The notes under the pieces were generated by a model. The model had not been told where the DNA came from. It searched no databases and saw only the letters and a list, made by a program, of their open reading frames with translations. A DNA stretch of 55,169 bases, from the NCBI GenBank assembly GCA_041667115.1, contig JBAYFO010000020.1:1-55169 (forward strand), given 5' to 3'. Shown here piece by piece: positions 1 through 7,603 of this stretch. A program made the position numbers and the translations under genes. This stretch comes from UBA1563 sp041667115. GTDB taxonomy: Bacteria; Bacteroidota; Ignavibacteria; Ignavibacteriales; Ignavibacteriaceae. Position 1 is the first letter of the stretch, and every line of letters starts with the position of its first letter.

Positions 1-280
1 CCAAAACCAGCCATGAGAAGTAGTAACTGATCTTTTATCTTTCTTGATTAAACAGTCAAATAAGCAATATCGTTCCTTAATGGTATACCCCGGTAATCGG
101 AGATAAAAACGAGTGGCGTTTGTTTGCATCACTACGCTGGATGTGTTGGTGCAGAAGTTCCAACTCAAGTTTGGATACGAAGATTTGGTAAAATAAAGGA
201 GATTGGCGAACGTCTGGTTTTGAATTCTTGAAAGAACTAGTATTGTTATTCACTTACCTTACGCATAACTTGTAGTACAG

Positions 281-401
281 TTGCAGGAAATCACATGACA
301 GTGCCGGGAAGAAGAGTTACAATTGCAGGAAATCACATGACAGTGTCAGGAAGGAGAGTTACAATTGCAGGAAATCACATGACAATGCCAGGAAGAAGGG
401 T
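281..401 (+). repeat. 42-bp tandem repeat, about 2.9 copies
   Basis: Three copies begin at 281, 323 and 365 with a period of exactly 42 bases; each starts TTGCAGGAAATCACATGACA and the last is truncated near 401. The period is a multiple of three, so one frame (ATG at 295) would read as 14-residue repeats of the form MTVPGRRVTIAGNH. Four of the six codon differences I see between copies are silent in that frame. A 64-residue reading frame (295-489) would contain them, but no ribosome binding site or known family supports it. Confidence 0.85.
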
Positions 402-736
402 CAAGTCCAAAAATATGTGTAAAAGCGATTTCATAAAAAAGGAAATTAAGCCGCAAATTGAGAATAAATTAAACCGGTTATGGATTTAAGGCAAATAAAA
501 CTAATTTGTTCAATATTTTAAAGAACTTTTTAAACACTTTTAACATATCAGAGTATAAATTAAATATAGTTGAAAGAAGAATATGGCCACGGACACGAAT
601 TGCACGAATTTACACGAACTAAAAAAATGATTTGCGTAAATTCCAGAGAACAGGGAGTGCAGTTCGTGTTTGAGTTAAAAAGTGATTTATTAATTTAACC
701 GAAAATTATATGCAATTTAAAAACCACATAAATCCA

Positions 737-932
737 GTCCCGTTAGGGACGTAATATTGGTAGAAGATGAATCACAAAAACAAAATTAAGTCCCATCGGG
801 ACGTGATATTTTCGGGAAGAATAGGAAACGAATTGAGGTTGTATTAGATAGCGGGTTAAATATTTCGTCCCTGACGGGACTTGGGATTTTGTTTGGAGAA
901 ATTTCTACCAATATTTAATCCCCAAGGGGATT
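737..932. repeat. REP-like palindrome cluster A (four units)
   Basis: Four short perfect palindromes occur: GTCCCGTTAGGGAC (737-750), GTCCCATCGGGAC (790-802), GTCCCTGACGGGAC (867-880) and AATCCCCAAGGGGATT (917-932). The first two are followed by a tag like GTAATATTGGTAGA; the last is preceded by its reverse complement TTCTACCAATATTT, and the third by a shorter AAATATTTC. The arrangement is therefore two units in one orientation and two in the other, as in bacterial interspersed mosaic elements. Stem sequences differ while the tag is kept. Confidence 0.7.
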
Positions 933-1125
933 AGGATTCATATTGAAAATTGTTTGAAGTAAATTCCACAGAACAGAGAACAGGGAGTGCGGTGAGTGGT
1001 CGGGGTGTTAGACATGAGTAATTAAAAGTTATATCAGCGTGTTTGCTAGGGTGCAGCCAATAACAACAACACCAAATTTGTAAAACAACTTTTTAATTAT
1101 TTCAAAACTTTCATTTACAATTACA

Positions 1126-1218
1126 GCCTAACAACAAAGTGAATACGCTAGAACCAACTTTATAATTTTACAAATGCCGAAAGCGAAAACGCTACCTCCT
1201 TGAACAACTTGTTATAAG
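1126..1218 (-). repeat. Integron attC-like site downstream of the DUF262 gene
   Basis: Read on the reverse strand, the site opens with CTTATAACAAG TTGTTCAAG, which closely matches the R''-L'' part of classical attC sites, and closes with GTTAGGC (1126-1132), a perfect GTTRRRY R' box. The outer TAACAA and TTGTTA arms can pair, followed by a bulge and a second partly paired block, with a small AGCG-TTTT-CGCT hairpin inside. It lies about 40 bases after the stop of the DUF262 gene and in the same orientation, the normal layout of a gene cassette. No IntI-type integrase is in the window. Confidence 0.45.
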
Positions 1219-1259
1219 CGCTATTAAATTTGTTTTCATTTTCCTATCCCTTAGATTTT

Positions 1260-2864
1260 CTATAACACATCGTCGTCAACCAAAGTTAATATTTTTTCCG
1301 TCAATAATCTATTTCGTTCTTGAATAAAGAAGTTATAGTCATCCTTTTTCCCAGCTTCGAAACCAACTTCACTAATGAAATTACTTTCTAGTACAATCAT
1401 TAATTTATCTGCTAAGTTTCTTTCAATTATTTTAAAATAGTCAGATGGCTTTGAGTCAGAAATTTCTCTATTGTTTGAAAGATTTTGCATTGAGATATTT
1501 GAATGATAATTTGCTTCACTTCTTGAAACACCAGCATTGTTTAAATATGCTTTAGGAAAAATGTGGTGATATTCTAATTTGTTAATTACCGAAAGAGCTC
1601 TATAAGTGTCAACAGTTGTTCCGTCTAAAAAACTTTTTGGTTTATTGGTAGCTAACAATAAGGCAAAAGTTAAACTTGAAGCTTTATTTAAAATGAAATT
1701 ATCATTTAAAAATCCCTTGAAATTTATTTTTTTCTCAATTTTTGGTTTGTCAATATTATTTTTTGCAAATTCTCTTATTTGAGCCAAGTCTTTTGTAATT
1801 AATCCAGTATTTGCACTACCATAATGTTGAGTAAGGGAGGATTTCCAAAACCATTTTACTAATTCGTGTCTTTGATGAATTGTTGGCTTCGGGCAGAGGT
1901 TAAAAAATTCAGCCAAATAAGTAAGTTGTAAACCATAAGGCAAATAACTTATGGAAGGCAATGGTAATTCACTTGTAATGAAGTCAACTGCAAGCTTATA
2001 TGCTTCAACTGATTTAGAGGAAGCTATTTTCAACTCTTTCGAACTTCGATCTCTTAGTTTATCGATATCTTCCTTATGAATGCCAAAACCTGTGCAAGCG
2101 GAAATGCTGCGAAGAATATGAGTGTCCTTTATGTTTTCAAAATTTTTACTTTCACAAGATTTTCTTATCGCTTCAATAGCATCATTCAAATCAAATCCAC
2201 CTTTCCAAGTAGCTGCTCTCATTAAATCTACCATAGTCAATTGTCTCCCTGAACTATTTATGCGTTCAAATATTGGTGCTACTTCATTCAAATTCATATC
2301 ACCAATTCTAACAGCAGCTATCTTATAATCTTTGATGGATTTTAATAGTTTTAATGCGTTGTCATTATACTTTTCTTTGTTAGGTGAAGCTTCAAATCTT
2401 TTACATTGATTTATGAAATCACCAGTATCAATAAGCTTATTCAAAGGGAAAAGATTTATTTTCTCGACATCATCTTCATTTGGATATAAGAATATTTCTT
2501 TGTCGCAGTCAAAAACGATATTCCACGGGCTTTTCTTGTCAACGCCATTCCAATATAGAGCTCCACAAAGTGTGGAAAGTCTTTGTTGACCATCCAATAA
2601 ATAATTTGTTGGATATTCATCTGATCTGTCGTTTATTTCTAGATCAGCAATTTTTCTTTCGCTTGCCAACTCTTCTTTAGTTAGCCATAACAAAATACTA
2701 CCAATAGGATATCCTTTGTATACACTGTCCCATAATTTTAAAATATCGCCACTATCCCAGACAAATGGTCGTTGAAATTTAGGGAGTCTTATGTCTCCAA
2801 CTTTAACCCCATTAACGAGTTGTTCGATTCTTAAAATTTCAGGACTTGGGTCTCTGTATTTCAT
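1260..2864 (-). CDS. DUF262/DUF1524 (GmrSD-like) nuclease-family protein
   Basis: The protein has the two-part plan of GmrSD-type enzymes: an N-terminal DUF262 domain with LPKFQRPFVW near residue 27 and DGQQRLSTL near residue 91 (the ParB/Srx-like nucleotide-binding core), and a C-terminal DUF1524 domain with a His-Me-type motif, HHIFPKAYL, near residue 433. Family members act as type IV, modification-dependent restriction enzymes or in other anti-phage roles; the substrate here is unknown. The ATG at 2864 fits the family better than an in-frame ATG 45 bases upstream (2909). The gene stands alone, flanked by repeats and an attC-like site, which suggests lateral acquisition. About 534 residues. 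Confidence 0.85.
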   Translation of the reverse strand: MKYRDPSPEILRIEQLVNGVKVGDIRLPKFQRPFVWDSGDILKLWDSVYKGYPIGSILLWLTKEELASERKIADLEINDRSDEYPTNYLLDGQQRLSTLCGALYWNGVDKKSPWNIVFDCDKEIFLYPNEDDVEKINLFPLNKLIDTGDFINQCKRFEASPNKEKYNDNALKLLKSIKDYKIAAVRIGDMNLNEVAPIFERINSSGRQLTMVDLMRAATWKGGFDLNDAIEAIRKSCESKNFENIKDTHILRSISACTGFGIHKEDIDKLRDRSSKELKIASSKSVEAYKLAVDFITSELPLPSISYLPYGLQLTYLAEFFNLCPKPTIHQRHELVKWFWKSSLTQHYGSANTGLITKDLAQIREFAKNNIDKPKIEKKINFKGFLNDNFILNKASSLTFALLLATNKPKSFLDGTTVDTYRALSVINKLEYHHIFPKAYLNNAGVSRSEANYHSNISMQNLSNNREISDSKPSDYFKIIERNLADKLMIVLESNFISEVGFEAGKKDDYNFFIQERNRLLTEKILTLVDDDVL

Positions 2865-3020
2865 TTTATTCTCTGTTTTTAAATTTGTTTGTAACGTTTG
2901 TATATGCATGCTTTACGTGTCGCATGATCGAGAATACTTGCAACACTTGTTTGCGAATATTTGCTCTATCTTGACCATCAAAAAGATATTTTTTATGTTC
3001 ATCGTTTGTGGAATATAAAA

Positions 3021-3131
3021 GGAGAGCGGGGGTGATCCCGTCCGGTAAGTATTTTCTATGTAAAACTAACTCAGAAATAAAAGCCACCTATTTTCTTAAT
3101 TATTACTACAACCAAACGTAAAGAGGTTTGG
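3021..3131 (-). repeat. Dispersed hairpin-plus-tag element, copy 1
   Basis: This copy and the one at 5716-5831 share about 110 bases, best conserved over GGTAAGTATTTTCTATG and AAAACTAACTCAGAAATAAA. The adjacent hairpin differs in sequence: here CGGG-GGTGAT-CCCG (3027-3040), in the other copy AGAGTAA/TTACTCT. Both copies lie in the same orientation, in the upstream region of a reverse-strand gene. A reading frame across the element (MAFISELVLHRK...) is a by-product of the repeat. Confidence 0.7.
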
Positions 3132-3197
3132 TGAAATTAGCAAACGGGAATTAATAATTTTATTAGATTGGGTTTCTTCTACCAGGCAATTAATATT

Positions 3198-3357
3198 GAA
3201 CCCCGAAGGGGTTCGATTTATAAGGAGGACTCAGTTCTACCAATATGTAACTCCTACGGAGTTAAATCTAAAATTGTATGATTCTGAATAGCTCCGGAGG
3301 AGCTAAATATTGGTAGAGCAAATCTCCACAAATAAAATGGCACTCCGTTAGGAGTGC
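3198..3357. repeat. REP-like palindrome cluster B (four units)
   Basis: The palindromes are GAACCCCGAAGGGGTTC (3198-3214), AACTCCTACGGAGTT (3249-3263), AGCTCCGGAGGAGCT (3290-3304) and GCACTCCGTTAGGAGTGC (3340-3357). The first two are preceded by TTCTACCA-type tags; the third is followed by AAATATTGGTAGA and the fourth by GATATTTTC. The order is two reverse then two forward, the mirror image of cluster A. Confidence 0.7.
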
Positions 3358-3469
3358 GATATTTTCACATGTAAAAAAAACCCAAAAGGAATAATGAATA
3401 ACGAACAGGTAATGCAGAATAATATTCTGCATTACAAAACAAATTACCAATTACTAATGCCCGGTTATT

Positions 3470-5182
3470 TTACAATTGATACCCTATATTTAATCCTACT
3501 CTAAGCTGATTGAATCCCCCTAAGATCTTTTTGTAAGGAAGTTGATCCAAAAATAAAGTTGTTAAACCAAGTTTAGGAATAAGAATTATTTTTGTGTCCA
3601 ACATCGGAAGAACCGCTCCGACAGCTATTTCATCAAACGCCTGGTAAACATATCTTGGCGAGGTTTCTTCAAGCACATAATTCAAACGAATGATCCCAAC
3701 GGAAGCTTGCACAAAAAAGGGATGAAACTGTTCAATGGGATGATAGCGGTAACCGGATTCAAGAGAGAAGGTTTCAAGACCCAAATCAAATTTGTTTGGA
3801 TAATAGTAATATGGTGATTCCTCAATTATTAATTGCATTCTAGAATATTTAAATGCAGAAAGGATTGCGGAATTATCATCAATATAAAAGTCGGCTTCAA
3901 CAGACCAGATGTTTTTCATCGAATAACCAATTTTTGCTTCAGCCCCATAGTTTTGTTCTTTCATCTTTCCGAAAGCCGAACCAAAAGCATATCCCGCTGA
4001 AAGTAAAATGCTCTTTGGTTTTGCTTCAAGTCGAATTTCTTCATTTTCTTTATAAAACAAACTCACATCTGAACTAAAACTAAATTGGAAAGTTTCCCAG
4101 GGGAAATTCCAATTCATATAAGAATTTGCTCTGTTATTATGCCAGCGCCCTGCATATCCAAGTGAGGCTTTTACCCCTTTTCCTTTAAGTCCGATATCGA
4201 ACCCGTGCGTAAAGAAGCTATTTGTTCCATCTTTAGGACCAACAGAAAAATATCCCAGATACATTTCCTGGAAAAAAGATATTCCCGAACCAAGATCCAA
4301 AGGATGCCAGAGATAACTCACTCCAATTTGTCCGGTAACATCACGCGGAAAATCTTTCCAATCGTTAAACAATGAAGTGAAGGAGGATTGAGATTCGTAG
4401 TCGGGTGGAGTACTCGCTTTTGCAAATGGCTTTTTTGCGCCGACAAGAAAGTTAACATCAAAAAAAGGATTAGTTACCGCAAGCGCGTTGATACCAATAT
4501 TTAATTGAGCCGGAGGCGGATAAGAAAATGTTAATTCGTTTCCAGTAACAATATTATGAAGATCCGATTTATCCTCAATTGTTCCACCAAAATTCATTAA
4601 AGAAAATCCAATGTTTAAGCGATTAGAAAATCTTTCGGGTATATATGTAGCCCCGACGCTAAATAAAAATTGGTCGAGATATTGATCTTTAGATCTAGGA
4701 GACCAAATATATCTTACGTTCCCGCCGATATTCCATTGATCGTTTATCGGCATCGCGTAACCTGCAGCTAATGAGCGTTCATAAAAGTGAAACTTTTCTC
4801 CTTCTCTGTAACCATAAGGGTCTTCAATGGTAGCTTTTATGATTTCTCCATAATCCCTATCAGTATAAGTCAAAGCGACATTTCCACCATTCTTCAATCT
4901 AGCTATTACATTTACAGAACTTAACGGCACATACCAGCTTAGTAAATTCCATGGATTTCTAAAATAAGAAACTGAGATCTTATCTTCATAGACTAGATTT
5001 GCCGGATTGTATTGCATCGCGTCAAAAGCGTTTTTTGTAGCTACGCCTTGTTCCCCTAAACCGGAAGCTGAAAGGGAATGAGGATAAAGCAATGATTGAA
5101 AAATAGAAGATGATTGACCAAATGAATGGATATTAAAGAATAAAATAAAAATGAAACTGAGAACAGTTTTTTGATTGAACAT
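3470..5182 (-). CDS. PorV/PorQ-like outer-membrane beta-barrel protein
   Basis: A signal peptide (residues 1 to about 23, ending SFGQ) precedes a protein rich in alternating aromatic and hydrophobic strands. The N-terminal part has the features of the PorV/PorQ group: a GLGEQGVAT segment, AMQYNPANL near residue 56, and repeated GGNV and SLMNFGG turns. PorV-type proteins are FadL-like barrels of the type IX secretion system that shuttle cargo at the cell surface. At 570 residues it is longer than usual (about 350-400), the excess being a second barrel-like half. Neighbouring genes give no further clue. A role in T9SS is inference; another FadL-like barrel is possible. Confidence 0.6.
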   Translation of the reverse strand: MFNQKTVLSFIFILFFNIHSFGQSSSIFQSLLYPHSLSASGLGEQGVATKNAFDAMQYNPANLVYEDKISVSYFRNPWNLLSWYVPLSSVNVIARLKNGGNVALTYTDRDYGEIIKATIEDPYGYREGEKFHFYERSLAAGYAMPINDQWNIGGNVRYIWSPRSKDQYLDQFLFSVGATYIPERFSNRLNIGFSLMNFGGTIEDKSDLHNIVTGNELTFSYPPPAQLNIGINALAVTNPFFDVNFLVGAKKPFAKASTPPDYESQSSFTSLFNDWKDFPRDVTGQIGVSYLWHPLDLGSGISFFQEMYLGYFSVGPKDGTNSFFTHGFDIGLKGKGVKASLGYAGRWHNNRANSYMNWNFPWETFQFSFSSDVSLFYKENEEIRLEAKPKSILLSAGYAFGSAFGKMKEQNYGAEAKIGYSMKNIWSVEADFYIDDNSAILSAFKYSRMQLIIEESPYYYYPNKFDLGLETFSLESGYRYHPIEQFHPFFVQASVGIIRLNYVLEETSPRYVYQAFDEIAVGAVLPMLDTKIILIPKLGLTTLFLDQLPYKKILGGFNQLRVGLNIGYQL

Positions 5183-5249
5183 AATACACCCTTTAATAAA
5201 TTAAAAAATATGAAACACTACTGAACATCATCACTAACTGAAGATAATT

Positions 5250-5684
5250 CTAAAAGAATACTTTTTCCCAAGTCACTTCACCACTCCCTTGAATTTTATA
5301 TCTGATCGGGAGATTGTTTTTAGTTTTGTTCAAATAGAGAGTCGATCCGTCTACCTCATAAATAAATTTTTCCGGCGCGGAATTATTGAATAATCTAATT
5401 TTTAGTGTATCGTCTTTAATAGAAAAATTTCCGGACATGTAACGTGAGTTAATTATTTCAGAATTAGGATAATAGGTAACCTTGCCATCCTCAAAAAATT
5501 CTATTTTTTTTATTTGATCTCTACCATCTATCCAGGGAACTCTGTAAATCCAAAAGCCAACTATTGCATGATTTTTATAAGGTAGATAATATCCCTTAGG
5601 AGAGGTGTTTTTTTCAATAATGGTATAACAACCGATGAACGAAAAAAGCAGAAAAATGGATAAATAGGAAGCTAGTTTTTTCAT
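5250..5684 (-). CDS. Small lipoprotein, lipocalin-like, unknown function
   Basis: The protein has 144 residues and a clear lipoprotein signal: KK at positions 2-3, a hydrophobic run, and a lipobox SFIGC with the lipidated cysteine at residue 19. The rest alternates short beta strands (IEFFEDGKVTYY, GNFSIKDDTLKIRLF), a pattern typical of small lipocalin-like extracytoplasmic domains that measure up as an eight-stranded barrel. It lies 67 bases upstream of the PorV-like gene on the same strand and may share a transcript with it. I do not recognise a precise family. Confidence 0.6.
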   Translation of the reverse strand: MKKLASYLSIFLLFSFIGCYTIIEKNTSPKGYYLPYKNHAIVGFWIYRVPWIDGRDQIKKIEFFEDGKVTYYPNSEIINSRYMSGNFSIKDDTLKIRLFNNSAPEKFIYEVDGSTLYLNKTKNNLPIRYKIQGSGEVTWEKVFF

Positions 5685-5715
5685 AGTACGATAGAATGAT
5701 CTGCATGATATAAAT

Positions 5716-5831
5716 GGAGAGAGAGTAACGGATTATTTACTCTGCTTGGTAAGGATTTTCTATATAAAACTAACTCAGAAATAAAGCTACCCGGTTTCTT
5801 AATAAATTAGTGCATACAAACGTAAAAAGGT
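5716..5831 (-). repeat. Dispersed hairpin-plus-tag element, copy 2
   Basis: This is the partner of the element at 3021-3131. The stem is AGAGTAA (5722-5728) with TTACTCT (5737-5743), unrelated in sequence to the CGGG/CCCG stem of copy 1, while the following tag (TATAAAACTAACTCAGAAATAAA) and the AAACGTAAA-AGGTTT tail are nearly identical. Confidence 0.7.
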
Positions 5832-5972
5832 TTTAATAATTTACCAAACTTCTATATTTAAGAAATTCTGTTAAATGCTGATGACAGACAACCTTTAGGC
5901 TCAGGATTGCCCGGATTTAGAATAAAAAAAACCGTCTATACCGATTTATTAGTAAAAACTTTTCATTTTAAT

Positions 5973-5980
5973 TATATTTG
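5973..5980 (+). promoter_or_regulatory. Possible Bacteroidota-type -7 box (TATATTTG)
   Basis: TATATTTG matches the TAnnTTTG consensus used by the Bacteroidota primary sigma factor. The expected TTTG at -33 is only weakly present (TTTA at 5945-5948). It would drive the HNH-trpS-scpAB run. Confidence 0.3.
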
Positions 5981-6069
5981 CATGAAAAGTAAGATATATT
6001 AGTCACCCGAAATAACGGGAGGAAGTCTTCGAGCCCACAAAACGTACGAACGGAAAATTAAACGCAAAA

Positions 6070-6561
6070 GTGCTGGTGCTTAATCAGAGTTATGAACCAT
6101 TAACCATTTGCAACATTAAGAAGGCAATCATACTGCTTTTACTAGGTAAAGCCGAGATCGTATCAAAAGATCAGAAAAAATTAGTGAGAACCATTCACCG
6201 GTCTTTTCCATGGCCAAGTGTAATCCGCCTTGCGAGTTATATCTCTGTGCCTTACAAAAAAGTTGTGCTTACTCGAAAAAATATTTTACGAAGAGATGAA
6301 TTTAAATGCGCCTACTGCGGACGAAGTGATATCCCTTTAACTATCGATCACATCGTTCCCAAAGCAAAAGGAGGCGCAGATAGCTGGGATAATTTGGTTG
6401 CTGCATGTACCCATTGTAATAATAAAAAGGGAGATAGGTCTCCGAACGATGCACATATGAAATTATTGATTAAACCTTTCACCCCCAACCATATTCTTTT
6501 CATTAAGAATTCCGTTAGAAAACTTGATGAATCGTGGAAACAGTACATGTATCTTAGTTGA
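6070..6561 (+). CDS. HNH endonuclease family protein
   Basis: The protein ends in a standard HNH fold: CAYCGR (first zinc pair), LTIDHIVP with the catalytic DH, a WDNLVAAC segment and HCNNKKGD (second zinc pair). The N-terminal VLNQSYEPLTICNIKKA segment is typical of chromosomal HNH proteins of unknown target found in Bacteroidota, not of homing endonucleases. The first canonical start is GTG at 6070, but homologues usually carry about eight more residues; the frame stays open upstream and reads NGKLNAKV after an ACG codon at 6046. The GGGAGGAAG at 6017-6025 is too far from the GTG to serve it. The start is therefore unsure. Confidence 0.85.
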   Translation: MLVLNQSYEPLTICNIKKAIILLLLGKAEIVSKDQKKLVRTIHRSFPWPSVIRLASYISVPYKKVVLTRKNILRRDEFKCAYCGRSDIPLTIDHIVPKAKGGADSWDNLVAACTHCNNKKGDRSPNDAHMKLLIKPFTPNHILFIKNSVRKLDESWKQYMYLS

Positions 6562-6620
6562 AAGTGGAAAGTTAAAAGTATAAAGTCGAAAATTGAAAAT
6601 TGAAAGAAATAATTTTAAGC

Positions 6621-7601
6621 ATGAGTAAAAAAAGAATTTTAAGCGGGATGCGTCCTACCGGTAAATTACATATCGGGCATTATGTTGGGGCATTAGAAAA
6701 TTGGATCAAACTACAGGATGAATATGATAATTATCATCTTATTGCTGATTATCATGTGTTAACTACAAATCTAAATTCCGATTCGATCTATCAAGATTCG
6801 ATTGATATGTTAATTGATTGGCTTGCTGCAGGACTCGATCCACAAAAAAGTCCCATGTTCCGTCAATCTCAAATAAAAGAGCACACTGAACTTCATTTAA
6901 TTTTTTCAATGCTTGTAACTGTGAACCGGCTGGAACGGAATCCAACGGTTAAAGATCAAGTGAGAGATTTAAATATTGAAAATGTCATTTACGGACACCT
7001 GGGGTATCCAGTTTTGCAGGCAGCCGATATACTTTTATACAAAGGAGATTTGGTGCCTGTAGGTGAAGATCAAGTTCCTCACATAGAAATTACGAGAGAA
7101 ATTGCGAGAAAATTTAATAACCAGTATGGAGAAGTATTTCCCGAACCTGAACCTAAATTGACAGCCTTCGCCCGCCTTTCGGGACTGGACGGAAATGCGA
7201 AAATGAGTAAGTCTCTCGGGAACACCATTCTCCTTTCTGATGACGCCGAAACCATTAAAGCAAAATTGCGCAAAGCTGTAACTGATCCGCAAAAAGTAAG
7301 AAAAAATGATCCGGGAAGACCTGAAGTTTGTCTGGTTTTTTCTTATCATAAAAAGTTTACACCGGATGAAATACCGGAAATTGAAGCAGGCTGTAGAAGC
7401 GGAGCTTTGGGATGTGTTGATTGTAAAATGAAATGTTCTTCAAATATTTCTACTTTTCTTTCTCCTATGTTGGAGAAGCGGAAATATTATGAAGATCACC
7501 TGGATGAAGTGAAAAGTATTTTAGCCGACGGTGAAAGTCGTGCTAAAAAAGTTGCTTTAGCTACAATGCAAGAAGTTCGTGAAAAAATGAAAATAGGATA
7601 A
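6621..7601 (+). CDS. trpS: Tryptophan--tRNA ligase, likely iron-sulfur type
   Basis: This class Ic synthetase charges tRNA-Trp. The HIGH signature appears as KLHIGH (residues 15-20) and KMSKS as AKMSKSLGN (194-198). Four cysteines at 237, 258, 265 and 268 (C-x20-C-x6-C-x2-C) closely follow the [4Fe-4S] motif described for Thermotoga maritima TrpRS (C-x22-C-x6-C-x2-C). The ATG at 6621 is chosen because MSKKRILSG starts in register with the family; an in-frame ATG lies at 6600. The short gap before it is a run of near-repeats of GAAAGT. It is the first gene of a tight run with scpA, whose start lies two bases after this stop. Confidence 0.95.
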   Translation: MSKKRILSGMRPTGKLHIGHYVGALENWIKLQDEYDNYHLIADYHVLTTNLNSDSIYQDSIDMLIDWLAAGLDPQKSPMFRQSQIKEHTELHLIFSMLVTVNRLERNPTVKDQVRDLNIENVIYGHLGYPVLQAADILLYKGDLVPVGEDQVPHIEITREIARKFNNQYGEVFPEPEPKLTAFARLSGLDGNAKMSKSLGNTILLSDDAETIKAKLRKAVTDPQKVRKNDPGRPEVCLVFSYHKKFTPDEIPEIEAGCRSGALGCVDCKMKCSSNISTFLSPMLEKRKYYEDHLDEVKSILADGESRAKKVALATMQEVREKMKIG

Positions 7602-7603
7602 CC

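Larger units (their letters stand above)
1..1259. other. Gene-poor accessory margin, 1.26 kb
   Basis: No convincing gene is visible here. The stretch holds a 42-bp tandem repeat (281-401), three near-direct CACGAATT repeats around 595-620, a direct repeat of TTCCAGAGAACAGGGAGTGC (about 641-660, imperfect copy 963-990), four REP-like palindromes (737-932) and an attC-like site (1126-1218). A frame from 97 to 231 is open but has no canonical start and resembles nothing I recognise; it could be a decayed gene end. The concentration of repeats suggests a zone of rearrangement or insertion. Confidence 0.6.
2865..3469. other. Intergenic stretch of about 600 bases with repeats
   Basis: The interval separates the DUF262 gene from the PorV-like gene, both on the reverse strand. 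It contains one copy of a dispersed hairpin-plus-tag element (3021-3131) and four REP-like palindromes (3198-3357). Reading frames crossing it are built from the repeats and show no family resemblance, so I call no gene here. Confidence 0.6.
5685..6045. other. Divergent intergenic region
   Basis: This region separates a reverse-strand lipoprotein gene from the forward HNH gene. It contains the second copy of the dispersed element (5716-5831), a possible promoter (5973-5980) and a small hairpin, CCCG-AAATAA-CGGG, at about 6007-6020. I see no gene. Confidence 0.6.

Noticed and set aside
97..231. Fragment of a decayed gene
   Set aside because: The frame is open and reads plausibly (HHYAGCVGAEVPTQVW), but it has no canonical start and I recognise no family.
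295..489. 64-residue protein from the 42-bp repeats
   Set aside because: No ribosome binding site or known family, and most of the frame is the repeat. Kept as a repeat, not as a gene.
2866..3087. Reading frame for a 73-residue protein (MAFISELVLHRK...)
   Set aside because: It is the translation of a dispersed DNA element; the second copy gives a related but broken peptide.
6070..6561. Homing endonuclease
   Set aside because: The gene is not inside an intron or intein and matches the chromosomal HNH group in its N-terminal part.
6562..6620. T-box or tryptophan riboswitch before trpS
   Set aside because: The short gap is a low-complexity run of GAAAGT-like repeats with no room for a T-box.
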